Source: JAWQFO01 sp033436665 (GTDB taxonomy: Bacteria; Pseudomonadota; Alphaproteobacteria; Rhodobacterales; Rhodobacteraceae). From it: 64,000 nt of DNA. Where the stretch lies: NCBI RefSeq assembly GCF_033436665.1, contig NZ_JAWQFO010000005.1, positions 1 through 64,000 of the forward strand, written 5' to 3'. How positions within the stretch are numbered: the stretch's first letter is position 1; each line of letters opens with the position of its first letter. The translations under genes were made by a program, and so were the position numbers. Of the stretch, positions 26,942-35,471 are shown piece after piece. The notes beneath the pieces are model-generated. The model worked only from the letters and a program-made list of their open reading frames with translations, was not told where the DNA came from and made no database searches.

Positions 26942-28411
26942 ATGACACCGCTATCAAACGCGACGCTCTCGAAGCTGCCGGGCGATGTGACGGTCCCGAA
27001 CTACGATCGGTCCGCTCTCACACCGGGGATCGTGCATATCGGCCTGGGCAATTTTCACCGAGCCCACCAGGCCTGGTACCTGCACCGGCTGATGCAGCAG
27101 GGCGATGCGCTGGACTGGGCGATCATCGGGGCCGGCGTTCGCCCGTACGACGCCGCGCAACGCGAACGGCTGGCGGGTCAGGACTTTCTCACCACGCTGA
27201 TCGAGCTCGACCCCGCAGGCACGTCGGCCGAGGTGGTGGGTTCGATGATCGGCTACGTTCCCATCGAGGAGGGCCACGGCGCGCTGATTGCGCAGATGCG
27301 CGATCCGGCGATCCGCATCGTGTCGATGACCGTGACCGAGGGCGGTTACTACCTCGACCCGGCGACCAAGCGGTTCGACGCGCGCCACCCCGACATTGAG
27401 TACGATGTCGCCAACCCGGATTATCCGCGCAGCGCCTTCGGCGCCATCGTCGCGGCCCTTCGCGCAAGGCGCGCGGATGGGACGCCGCCCTTCACCTGCC
27501 AAAGCTGCGACAACCTTCCCGGCAACGGACGGATCATGCGCGAGGTGGTGGTGTCGCTGGCGCGCCTCATTGATGAGGGTCTGGCCGACTGGATCGACAG
27601 CGAAGGGGCCTTTCCGAATGCGATGGTGGACTGCATCGTGCCGGCCACCGGACCGAAAGAGCTCGAACTGGTGCGCAGCTTCGGCATCGACGACGCGGCT
27701 CCGGTCACGCACGAGAATTTCCGGCAATGGGTGATCGAGGACGGTTTCTGCGCCGGGCGTCCGCCGTGGGAAAAGGTGGGGGCCACGATCTCGGAGCATG
27801 TTCACGAATACGAGGCGATGAAGCTGCGGATTCTGAACGGCGGTCACCAGGTCATCGCGGCGCCGGCCGACATTCTCGGGCTGAAAACCATTCATGCGAC
27901 GATGGACCATCCGCTGATCAAGGGACTTTTCCGCAAGGTCGCGCTGGACGAGATGGCGCCGCACGTGGATCCGGTGCCGGGCATGACACCGCAGGCCTAT
28001 GTCGACCTGATCGACCGGCGCTTTTCCAATCCGAAAATCGCCGACACCGTGCGGCGCGTGGCCTTCGACGGATCGTCGCGTCACACCGGGGCGGTGCTGC
28101 CGGCGGTCCGGGACGCGGTGGCGAGCGGGACGCCGCTCAATGGTCTGGCACTGTCACAAGCGCTCTGGGCGCGCATGTGCGAAGGCACGCGCGAGGACGG
28201 CTCGACCATCGAACCGAACGATCCCGACTGGGACGCTCTGCAAGCCGCCGCGCGGGCGGCGCGCGACAATCCGCAAGCCTGGCTCGAACAACGCCACTTT
28301 TACGGTGCGCTTGCCGACGACGACCGCTTTGCCGCGGCTTTCGCGCGCTGGCTCGGCAGGATCTGGTCGGGCGGCACCGAGGCTGCCTTGCGGGACTACG
28401 TCGAGGGCTGA
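26942..28411 (+). CDS. mtlK: Mannitol 2-dehydrogenase
   Basis: This 489-aa long-chain polyol dehydrogenase converts D-mannitol to D-fructose with NAD+. The N-terminal part holds IVHIGLGNFHRAHQAWY, a family signature; the middle has FTCQSCDNLPGNG, and the active-site segment KLRILNGGHQ includes the catalytic lysine of the family (K-x5-N-x2-H pattern). Length is normal. It lies 56 nt after smoS, completing the same order as in Rhodobacter. Confidence 0.92.
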   Translation: MTPLSNATLSKLPGDVTVPNYDRSALTPGIVHIGLGNFHRAHQAWYLHRLMQQGDALDWAIIGAGVRPYDAAQRERLAGQDFLTTLIELDPAGTSAEVVGSMIGYVPIEEGHGALIAQMRDPAIRIVSMTVTEGGYYLDPATKRFDARHPDIEYDVANPDYPRSAFGAIVAALRARRADGTPPFTCQSCDNLPGNGRIMREVVVSLARLIDEGLADWIDSEGAFPNAMVDCIVPATGPKELELVRSFGIDDAAPVTHENFRQWVIEDGFCAGRPPWEKVGATISEHVHEYEAMKLRILNGGHQVIAAPADILGLKTIHATMDHPLIKGLFRKVALDEMAPHVDPVPGMTPQAYVDLIDRRFSNPKIADTVRRVAFDGSSRHTGAVLPAVRDAVASGTPLNGLALSQALWARMCEGTREDGSTIEPNDPDWDALQAAARAARDNPQAWLEQRHFYGALADDDRFAAAFARWLGRIWSGGTEAALRDYVEG

Positions 28412-28413
28412 GC

Positions 28414-29409
28414 ATGCGTGGCGTCGTCTTTTCCGCCCGCGAGACGGTTGCGTTGAAAGATCTTCCCGATCCCGAACCCGGTCCCGGCGAGGTGCTGATC
28501 GAGGTGCGTGCCAGCGGCATCTGCCACACCGATTTCGAGGTTCTGCGCGGCAACTACGGCGCGTCGGATTTTCCGCTCGTGCCGGGCCATGAATACGCGG
28601 GTCTTGTGCGCGCCGTCGGTGACGGGGTAGCGGACGTGACACCCGGAATGCGCGTGGTCGTCGATCCCAACGTCGAATGCGGCACCTGCCCGGCCTGCGC
28701 GCGCGGCTGGGCGCATCTGTGCGACACGCTGGGCGCCTACGGGGTCGACCGCGACGGCGGTTTCGCGCACCTGAGTGTCGTCCGGGCCTCCGCCCTGCAC
28801 CCCATCGGCGACATGGCTTTCGACGTCGCTGCACTGGCCGAACCGATGGGCTGCGTGCTGAACGGGTTGGGCGCGGTCCGCGCCGAACACAGACAATCGG
28901 CCTTGATTTTCGGAGCCGGGCCGATCGGCCTGCTGCTGGCCGTCGGGCTGAGGGGTAAAGGCGTTGAGAACGTGACGCTTGTCGATATCGACGAAGCCCG
29001 TCTCACTTTTGCCGCGGGCTTCGGATTTAGGCCCGTAGTGCCCGGCAGCGCCGAACTGACCGCGTTGGAGCGTGGCGTCGACCTTGTTGTCGACGCGACC
29101 GGGGTTCCCGCCGTTGCGCAGGGTTTGACCGCCTACATCGCCAACGGCGGGGCGGGGCTGTTTTTCGGGGTCTGTCCCTCCGATGCGCGTATCGAGGTCT
29201 CGCCCTTCGAACTCTTCCGCCGCCAGATCACGCTGGCCGGATCGCACTCCCTGAACCACAACATCCCCGAGGCGCTGGACGTGCTGCGCGCATTCGGACC
29301 GGGGCTGGAGAAACTGGTATCGCACCGGCTTGCGCTCGACGAGGTGGCGGCGATCCTTGCCGACAAACCGCCGCACGGCAGCCTGAAGGTGCAGGCCGTC
29401 TTCGATTGA
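28414..29409 (+). CDS. Zinc-dependent alcohol/polyol dehydrogenase
   Basis: This 331-aa medium-chain dehydrogenase has catalytic-zinc ligands in SGICHTD (Cys) and GHEYAG (His/Glu), the structural-zinc cysteines of CGTCPACARGWAHLC (about 90-104) and a Rossmann motif FGAGPIGLLLAVG. Members oxidise sorbitol, xylitol, threonine or simple alcohols with NAD(P)+. It starts two bases after mtlK, so it is the last gene of the polyol operon and may extend its range to other polyols. The substrate is not determined. Confidence 0.87.
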   Translation: MRGVVFSARETVALKDLPDPEPGPGEVLIEVRASGICHTDFEVLRGNYGASDFPLVPGHEYAGLVRAVGDGVADVTPGMRVVVDPNVECGTCPACARGWAHLCDTLGAYGVDRDGGFAHLSVVRASALHPIGDMAFDVAALAEPMGCVLNGLGAVRAEHRQSALIFGAGPIGLLLAVGLRGKGVENVTLVDIDEARLTFAAGFGFRPVVPGSAELTALERGVDLVVDATGVPAVAQGLTAYIANGGAGLFFGVCPSDARIEVSPFELFRRQITLAGSHSLNHNIPEALDVLRAFGPGLEKLVSHRLALDEVAAILADKPPHGSLKVQAVFD

Positions 29410-29485
29410 TCCTGCGGCATCGGCGCCTTTGACGTCAGACCTCATTGCACCGATATTGCCCGCAAGCGCGATCTCGGGGGCATGA

Positions 29486-29917
29486 ATGGCAGAGATTTTC
29501 CGACACGACCTGAAGGTGCTGTTCCAGCATTGCGATCCGGCGGGCATCGTCTTTTACCCGCGCTATTTCGAGATGGTGAACCAGACCGTCGAGGAATGGC
29601 ACGCGCAGAGTCTCGGCTATTCCTTCGCGCAGATGCACGAGGCGGGCGAGTTCCGGGGCGTCCCGACTGTCACGATCACCGCCGACTTCCCGGCCCCGAG
29701 CCGGATCGGCGACATGCTGACATGGTCGCTTTATCTCACCAAGCTGGGCCGCACGTCGGCGCATCTGAACGTCACGGCACGGCACGGCGACGAACCGCGC
29801 GTGGTCGCGCGCCCGGTGCTGGTCTGCATCGACACCCGGACCGGTCGCCCGAATGCTTGGGACGAAACGGTGCGGGATCGCATGGCGCGCTTCGTGCACG
29901 ACGTGCCGCCCGCCTAA
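29486..29917 (+). CDS. 4-hydroxybenzoyl-CoA-type hotdog thioesterase
   Basis: This 143-aa hotdog-fold thioesterase has the family motif FQHCDPAGIVFYPRYFEM, whose aspartate (about residue 17) is the catalytic residue of 4-hydroxybenzoyl-CoA thioesterases. It should hydrolyse an aromatic or alicyclic acyl-CoA, perhaps rescuing CoA from dead-end intermediates of the downstream pathway. It is separated from the next gene by 85 nt that include a palindrome, so it may be transcribed separately. Confidence 0.85.
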   Translation: MAEIFRHDLKVLFQHCDPAGIVFYPRYFEMVNQTVEEWHAQSLGYSFAQMHEAGEFRGVPTVTITADFPAPSRIGDMLTWSLYLTKLGRTSAHLNVTARHGDEPRVVARPVLVCIDTRTGRPNAWDETVRDRMARFVHDVPPA

Positions 29918-29924
29918 TTTCATA

Positions 29925-29939
29925 CATAAACATTTTATG
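29925..29939. promoter_or_regulatory. Palindrome upstream of the aromatic-CoA operon, candidate MarR site
   Basis: CATAAA-CAT-TTTATG is a perfect 6-bp-arm palindrome in an AT-rich patch (29917-29950) that stands out in this GC-rich DNA, about 64 nt before the monooxygenase start. Size and symmetry suit MarR-family dimers. The MarR gene at 33046-33513, inside the same operon, is the candidate regulator. Confidence 0.5.
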
Positions 29940-30002
29940 CTTGAAACAAGTGCCTTGTCCGGTAGGCTGGCCGCACCCTGAATCGGTGCGAGGGCGCAGA
30001 CG

Positions 30003-32300
30003 ATGAAGATAGCCTGTCTCGGCGGCGGTCCCGCCGGCCTCTACTTTGCCATCTCGATGAAGCTGCGCGATCCGGCGCACGAGGTTACGGTGTTCGAGCG
30101 CAACAGGGCCGACGACACTTTCGGCTGGGGTGTCGTTCTGTCCGACGAGACGCTGGAAAACCTCGCCGCCAACGACGCCGAGAGTGCAGCGATGATCCGC
30201 GAGCATTTTGCCTACTGGGACGATATCGCCGTCATCCATGACGGACACCGCACGGTGTCGACCGGGCATGGCTTCTGCGGGATCGGGCGGAAAAAGCTGC
30301 TGCTGCTGCTGCAAGACCGCGCGCGTGCGCTGGGCGTCGACCTGCGTTTCGAGGCCGAGGTCGCCAAGGCGTCCGAGCTTGCCGCAGAATATGATCTGGT
30401 CGTCGCCTCGGACGGGCTGAACTCGCGCACCCGTAACGAGTTTTCCGAGGCCTTCAAGCCCGATGTTGATATCCGCAAGTGCCCGTTCACCTGGCTCGGC
30501 ACCCGGCAGAAGTTCGATGACGCGTTCACCTTCATCTTCGAACGCACCGAGCATGGCTGGGTCTGGGCGCATGCCTACCAGTTCGACCCCGATACGGCGA
30601 CTTTCATCGTCGAGTGCAGCCAGGAGACCTTCGACCGCTGGGGCTTTGATGCGATGTCGAAGGAAGAGAGCATCGCGACCTGCGAGAAGATCTTCGAGAA
30701 ACATCTCGACGGTCATGCGCTGATGTCGAACGCCAACCACGTGCGCGGCTCGGCCTGGATCCGGTTCCCGCGCGTGCTCTGCGAGCACTGGCACCACGAG
30801 AACATCGTGCTGATGGGCGATGCGGCGGCAACGGCGCATTTCTCGATCGGATCGGGCACCAAGCTGGCGCTGGAATCCGCGATCGCGCTGGCCGACTACC
30901 TGACCGCCGAGGACAGCATGGAGGCGGCGTTCCGCAAGTACGAGGACGAGCGCCGCGTCGAAGTGCTCAAGCTGCAGTCGGCGGCGCGGAACTCGCTGGA
31001 ATGGTTCGAGGAGGTCGAACGCTATCTCGATCTCGACCCCGTGCAGTTCAACTATTCGCTGCTGACCCGGTCGCAGCGGATCAGCCACGAGAACCTGCGC
31101 ACCCGGGATCCCGACTGGCTGCGCTCGGCCGAGGCCTGGTTCCGCGCGCAGGCCGGCGCCGGCGACAACGAGGCGGTGCGCGCGCCGATGTTCACGCCCT
31201 ACCGTCTGCGCGACATGGAACTGAAGAACCGCGTCGTGGTGTCGCCGATGGCGCAGTACAAGGCCGAGGACGGAAACCCGACCGACTGGCACCTGGTGCA
31301 TTACGGTGAGCGCGCCAAGGGCGGGGCCGGGCTGGTCTACACCGAGATGACCTGCGTCAGCCCCGAGGGACGGATCACGCCGGGCTGTCCGGGGATCTAC
31401 ACCGATGTGCAGGAAGCCGCCTGGAAACGCATCGTCGATTTCGTGCATGCCGAGACCGACGCGAAGATCTGCCTGCAGCTGGGCCATTCCGGCGCCAAGG
31501 GGTCGACCCAGCTCGGCTGGGAGGAAATGGACGCGCCGCTCGACGCGGACAACTGGCCGCTGATGGCCGCCTCGGCGGTGCCATGGTCCAAGCGCAACGC
31601 CGCACCGAAAGAGATGACGCGCGCCGACATGGACGCGGTGAAGGCGCAGTTCGTCGCGGCGACCGAACGTGGCGCACGCGCGGGTTTCGACATGCTCGAG
31701 CTTCACGCGGCGCATGGTTACCTGATCTCGTCCTTCATCACACCGATGCAGAACCGGCGCGCGGACGATTATGGCGGGTCGCTGGAGAACCGTCTGCGCT
31801 ATCCGCTCGAGGTCTTCGACGCGATGCGCGCGGTCTGGCCAGAGGACCGGCCGATGTCGGTGCGCATCTCGGCCAACGACTGGGTCGGCGATCTTGGCGT
31901 GACCCCGCAGGAGGCGGTCGAGATCGCGCGCGCCTTCCACGCGCATGGCGTCGACATCTGTGACGTCTCGGCGGGCCAGACCTCGACCGAGGCGAAACCG
32001 GTCTACGGCCGCATGTTCCAGACGCCGTTTTCCGACCGCATCCGCAACGAGGCGCGGATGCCGACGATGGCGGTGGGCAACATCTTCGAAGCCGATCACG
32101 TCAACTCGATCCTGATGGCGGGGCGCGCGGACCTCGTCTGCCTCGCGCGGCCGCACCTGGCCGATCCCTACTGGATGCTGCATGCCGCCACGGCGCTGGG
32201 CGACCGCGCCGAGGACTGGCCGCTGCCCTACCAGCCCGGCCGTGACCAGGCGTGGCGTCTTGCGGATCGCGACGCGCAGGCCGAGGCAGAGAAGGTCTGA
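30003..32300 (+). CDS. 2-aminobenzoyl-CoA (or salicylyl-CoA) monooxygenase/reductase
   Basis: This 765-aa natural fusion has an N-terminal FAD aromatic hydroxylase (about 1-390; CLGGGPAGLYFAI at the start, LMGDAAATAHFSIGSGTKLAL near 278) and a C-terminal old-yellow-enzyme domain (about 396-765; FTPYRLRDMELKNRVVVSPM, with HAAHGYL). This is the architecture of 2-aminobenzoyl-CoA monooxygenase/reductase of Azoarcus/Aromatoleum and of proteins annotated as salicylyl-CoA 5-hydroxylase. It hydroxylates and reduces the CoA-activated ring without ring-cleaving dioxygenases. Neighbouring beta-oxidation genes fit such a hybrid pathway. Anthranilate versus salicylate cannot be decided from sequence. Confidence 0.88.
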   Translation: MKIACLGGGPAGLYFAISMKLRDPAHEVTVFERNRADDTFGWGVVLSDETLENLAANDAESAAMIREHFAYWDDIAVIHDGHRTVSTGHGFCGIGRKKLLLLLQDRARALGVDLRFEAEVAKASELAAEYDLVVASDGLNSRTRNEFSEAFKPDVDIRKCPFTWLGTRQKFDDAFTFIFERTEHGWVWAHAYQFDPDTATFIVECSQETFDRWGFDAMSKEESIATCEKIFEKHLDGHALMSNANHVRGSAWIRFPRVLCEHWHHENIVLMGDAAATAHFSIGSGTKLALESAIALADYLTAEDSMEAAFRKYEDERRVEVLKLQSAARNSLEWFEEVERYLDLDPVQFNYSLLTRSQRISHENLRTRDPDWLRSAEAWFRAQAGAGDNEAVRAPMFTPYRLRDMELKNRVVVSPMAQYKAEDGNPTDWHLVHYGERAKGGAGLVYTEMTCVSPEGRITPGCPGIYTDVQEAAWKRIVDFVHAETDAKICLQLGHSGAKGSTQLGWEEMDAPLDADNWPLMAASAVPWSKRNAAPKEMTRADMDAVKAQFVAATERGARAGFDMLELHAAHGYLISSFITPMQNRRADDYGGSLENRLRYPLEVFDAMRAVWPEDRPMSVRISANDWVGDLGVTPQEAVEIARAFHAHGVDICDVSAGQTSTEAKPVYGRMFQTPFSDRIRNEARMPTMAVGNIFEADHVNSILMAGRADLVCLARPHLADPYWMLHAATALGDRAEDWPLPYQPGRDQAWRLADRDAQAEAEKV

Positions 32301-33046
32301 TGTCGCTCGACGGGCAGCGCGCGCTGGTCACCGGCGGCGGCACCGGCGTCGGGGCCGAGATCGCACGGACACTGGCCGGCGCGGGCGCAGAGGTCTGGAT
32401 TGCCGGCCGCCGCGCCGGGCCGCTCGAAGAGGTGGCGGCGGAGACTGACGGCATCCGCCCGCTGACCGGCGACGTGACCGATCCGGCGTCCTGCGCTGCG
32501 ATGATCGCCGAGGCCCGCCCGCAGCTTGTCATCGCCAACGCCGGGAACTCGGTCTCGAAACCGTTTCACCGCATGGACGCCGGCGACCTTCAGGACATGC
32601 TGGCGGTCAATCTTTTCGGAGTGTTCAACGTGTTCTCCGCGGCCCTGGGCCCGATGCGCGCCGCCGGGACCGGCCGCCTGATCTCCATCGCCTCGACGGC
32701 GGGGCTGAAGGGGTACGCCTATGTCTCGGGTTACGCGGCTGCCAAGCATGCGGTCATCGGCCTGACCCGTTCGCTGGCGCTGGAACTGGCGGGAACGGGG
32801 ATCACGGTGAACGCGGTCTGTCCCGGGTTTACCGAGACCCCGATGCTGGAGGACTCGCTGCGCAACATCATGGACAAGACCGGGCGCAGCCGCGAAGAGG
32901 CGAAAAAGGCTCTGACCGCGACCAACCCGCAGGACCGTTTCGTGCAACCGTGCGAGGTGGCCGATGCGGTGCTCTGGCTGGCCGGGGTGAATGCCGGCGC
33001 GGTCACCGGGCAGGCGATCAGCGTCTCGGGCGGAGAGGTGATGTGA
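32300..33046 (+). CDS. SDR-family NAD(P)-dependent 3-hydroxyacyl dehydrogenase-like protein
   Basis: This 248-aa short-chain dehydrogenase has TGGGTGVGAEIA (about 10-21), NAGNS, the catalytic serine in IASTAG and YAAAKH (Tyr/Lys), and the C-terminal AITGQAISVSGGEVM-like end. Its start overlaps the upstream stop by one base (TGATG) and its stop overlaps the MarR start the same way. In context it probably oxidises a hydroxy-alicyclic acyl-CoA made by the hydratase. Confidence 0.87.
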   Translation: MSLDGQRALVTGGGTGVGAEIARTLAGAGAEVWIAGRRAGPLEEVAAETDGIRPLTGDVTDPASCAAMIAEARPQLVIANAGNSVSKPFHRMDAGDLQDMLAVNLFGVFNVFSAALGPMRAAGTGRLISIASTAGLKGYAYVSGYAAAKHAVIGLTRSLALELAGTGITVNAVCPGFTETPMLEDSLRNIMDKTGRSREEAKKALTATNPQDRFVQPCEVADAVLWLAGVNAGAVTGQAISVSGGEVM

Positions 33047-33513
33047 TGGATCAGGACGTCGCCGTTTCCGACCTCAGCAAGGACCGTCTGCGCGCCTGGC
33101 TGCGCATCCTGAAGGTCACGCGCATGATCGAGGCCGAGCTGCGCGAGCGGATGCGCACGAGCTGGGACATGACCCTGCCGCGCTTCGACGTGATGGCTGC
33201 CCTCAGCCGCGTCTCCGAAGGCATGAAGATGAGCGACCTGTCCGGCGTGCTGCGGGTGTCGAACGGAAATGTGACCGGGATCGTCGACCGGCTGGTCACC
33301 GACGGGCTGGTCGAACGCCGCGCGGTCGAGGGAGACCGCCGCGCCAACCGCGTCGTGCTGACCCCAGAGGGCCGGGTCCTTTTCGACGAGATGGCGGCGG
33401 TGCACGAACGCTGGGTGGACGAATTGCTGTCGCCCATCGGCGCACAGGGGCTCGAAACCCTGCGCACGCGGCTCGGCCGCATCATTGACAGGCTCGAGGA
33501 GACGAACGGATGA
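33046..33513 (+). CDS. MarR-family transcriptional regulator
   Basis: This 155-aa winged-helix protein has an N-terminal dimerisation helix, a recognition region MKMSDLSGVLRVSNGNVTGIVDRL and the wing VERRAVEGDRRANRVVLT. MarR proteins that govern aromatic pathways often bind aromatic-CoA intermediates. It is inside the operon (TGATG before it, ATGA after it), so autoregulation is likely. The open frame extends upstream to 32950 but that part overlaps the SDR gene. Confidence 0.9.
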   Translation: MDQDVAVSDLSKDRLRAWLRILKVTRMIEAELRERMRTSWDMTLPRFDVMAALSRVSEGMKMSDLSGVLRVSNGNVTGIVDRLVTDGLVERRAVEGDRRANRVVLTPEGRVLFDEMAAVHERWVDELLSPIGAQGLETLRTRLGRIIDRLEETNG

Positions 33514-34307
33514 GCGATCCCAAGCATTTCAGGCTGACGCCCGAGGGCAGCGTCGCGGTTGTCAGCCTCGACCGGCCGGACCGCAAGAACCCGTTGACCT
33601 TCGACAGCTACGCCGAGCTGCGCGACTGGTTCCGGGGCCTCGTCTACGACGACGAGATCACCGCGGTCGTCTTCGCCTCGAACGGCGGCAACTTCTCTTC
33701 CGGCGGCGACGTGCACGACATCATCGGACCGCTGGTCGCGATGGAGATGAAGGACCTGCTGCGCTTCACACGGATGACCGGAGATCTGGTCAAGGCGATG
33801 ATCGGCTGCGGCAAGCCGGTGATCGCCGCCGTCGACGGCATCTGCGTCGGCGCGGGTGCCATCATCGCGATGGCCTCGGACCTGCGGATCGGCACGCCGG
33901 AGGCCAGGACCGCATTCCTTTTCACCCGCGTCGGGCTGGCTGGATGCGACATGGGCGCTTGCGCCATGCTGCCACGTATCATCGGGCAGGGTCGCGCGGC
34001 GGAGCTGCTCTATACCGGCCGGTCGATGAGCGCCGAGGAGGGCGAGAAATGGGGGTTCTTCAACCGGCTCGTCGCGCCAGAAGTGCTGCGCTCCGAGGCG
34101 GTGGCGCTGGCGCAGAAGATCTCCGAAGGTCCGAACTTCGCGCATATGATGACCAAAACCATGCTGAATCAGGAATGGTCGATGTCGCTCGAACAGGCGA
34201 TCGAATCCGAGGCCCAGGCGCAGGCGATCTGCATGCAGACCGGTGACTTCCGCCGCGCCTACGAGGCTTTCGTGGCGAAGGAAAAGCCGGTCTTCGAGGG
34301 CAACTGA
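33510..34307 (+). CDS. Enoyl-CoA hydratase family protein
   Basis: This 265-aa crotonase-fold protein has the oxyanion-hole segments FSSGGDVHDI (about 64-73) and GICVGAGAIIAMASD. The position of the first catalytic glutamate is occupied by alanine/isoleucine (GAGAIIAMASD), so it may not be a standard hydratase and could be an isomerase, hydrolase or ring-opening enzyme. It is coupled to the MarR gene by ATGA and followed three bases later by the acyl-CoA dehydrogenase. Confidence 0.85.
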   Translation: MSDPKHFRLTPEGSVAVVSLDRPDRKNPLTFDSYAELRDWFRGLVYDDEITAVVFASNGGNFSSGGDVHDIIGPLVAMEMKDLLRFTRMTGDLVKAMIGCGKPVIAAVDGICVGAGAIIAMASDLRIGTPEARTAFLFTRVGLAGCDMGACAMLPRIIGQGRAAELLYTGRSMSAEEGEKWGFFNRLVAPEVLRSEAVALAQKISEGPNFAHMMTKTMLNQEWSMSLEQAIESEAQAQAICMQTGDFRRAYEAFVAKEKPVFEGN

Positions 34308-34310
34308 GCG

Positions 34311-35465
34311 ATGCCGGACCGCAGCTTTCTCGACTGGCCGTTCTTCGAGCCGCGACACCGCGAACTGGGCGCGGCGCTGGACGACTGGTGCGCGACCGAG
34401 CTTGGCGCGATCGACCACGGCGACACCGATGCCGCCTGCCGGTCGCTGGTCGCGCGACTGGGCGAGGACGGCTGGCTCACGCACTCCGCCGTCGACCCGG
34501 ACGCGCCGGGCAGCCTCGACGTGCGCAGCCTGTGCCTGATCCGCGAAACGCTGGCGCGGCACGACGGGCTTGCCGATTTCGCTTTTGCGATGCAGGGGCT
34601 GGGGACCGGCGCTTTGACCCTGTTCGGCACGCCCGAGCAACGCGACTGGTTGCGCAGAACCCGCGCGGGCCAGGCGATTTCCGCCTTCGCTCTGACCGAA
34701 CCGCAGTCCGGGTCGGACGTCGCAAACAGCGCGATGACGGCGGACCGCGACGGCAACGGATACGTCCTGAACGGCGAGAAGACCTGGATTTCGAACGGCG
34801 GCATCGCGGATGTCTACACCGTCTTCGCGCGCACCGGCGAGGCGCCCGGGGCCAAGGGGCTGTCGGCCTTCGTGGTGCCGGCGGACACGCCGGGTCTTGA
34901 AGTGGCCGAACGGCTCGAGGTCGTGGCGCCGCATCCCTTGGCGCGGCTGCGTTTCGACGACGTGCGACTGGATGCCGATGCGATGATCGGCCAGCCCGGC
35001 GACGGGTTCCGCATCGCCATGTCGGTGCTCGACGTGTTCCGTTCGACCGTGGCCGCAGCGGCGCTGGGCTTCGCCCGGCGCGCGCTTGACGTGTCGCTGG
35101 ACCGGGTGGCCGAGCGTCAGTTGTTCGGTGCGCCGCTGTCGGACCTGCAGATGGTGCAGGGGCATCTTGCCGACATGGCGCTCGATGTCGATGCCAGCGC
35201 TTTGCTGATCTATCGTGCGGCCTGGACCAAGGATTCCGGCGCGCCCCGGGTCAGCCGAGAGGCGGCGATGGCCAAGCTTTTCTCGACCGACCAGGCGCAG
35301 CGGGTGATCGACAAGGCGGTGCAGTTGCACGGCGGAGACGGGGTCCGGGTCGGCGGCGTGCCCGAGCAGCTGTACCGCGATATCCGGGCTTTGCGCATCT
35401 ACGAGGGTGCGTCGGACGTGCAGAAGATCGTCATCGCCCGCGCCACGATGGCCGCGCACGGCTGA
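34311..35465 (+). CDS. Acyl-CoA dehydrogenase
   Basis: This 384-aa FAD acyl-CoA dehydrogenase has FALTEPQSGSD (flavin/substrate loop), WISNGG, the RQLFGAPLSDLQMVQ-like helix region and the C-terminal QLHGGDGV...YRDIRALRIYEGASDVQKI, where the E of YEGAS is at the catalytic-base position. It should desaturate the alicyclic or open-chain acyl-CoA of this pathway. It is the last gene of the operon, six bases from the convergent peroxidase gene. Confidence 0.9.
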   Translation: MPDRSFLDWPFFEPRHRELGAALDDWCATELGAIDHGDTDAACRSLVARLGEDGWLTHSAVDPDAPGSLDVRSLCLIRETLARHDGLADFAFAMQGLGTGALTLFGTPEQRDWLRRTRAGQAISAFALTEPQSGSDVANSAMTADRDGNGYVLNGEKTWISNGGIADVYTVFARTGEAPGAKGLSAFVVPADTPGLEVAERLEVVAPHPLARLRFDDVRLDADAMIGQPGDGFRIAMSVLDVFRSTVAAAALGFARRALDVSLDRVAERQLFGAPLSDLQMVQGHLADMALDVDASALLIYRAAWTKDSGAPRVSREAAMAKLFSTDQAQRVIDKAVQLHGGDGVRVGGVPEQLYRDIRALRIYEGASDVQKIVIARATMAAHG

Positions 35466-35471
35466 GACGGG

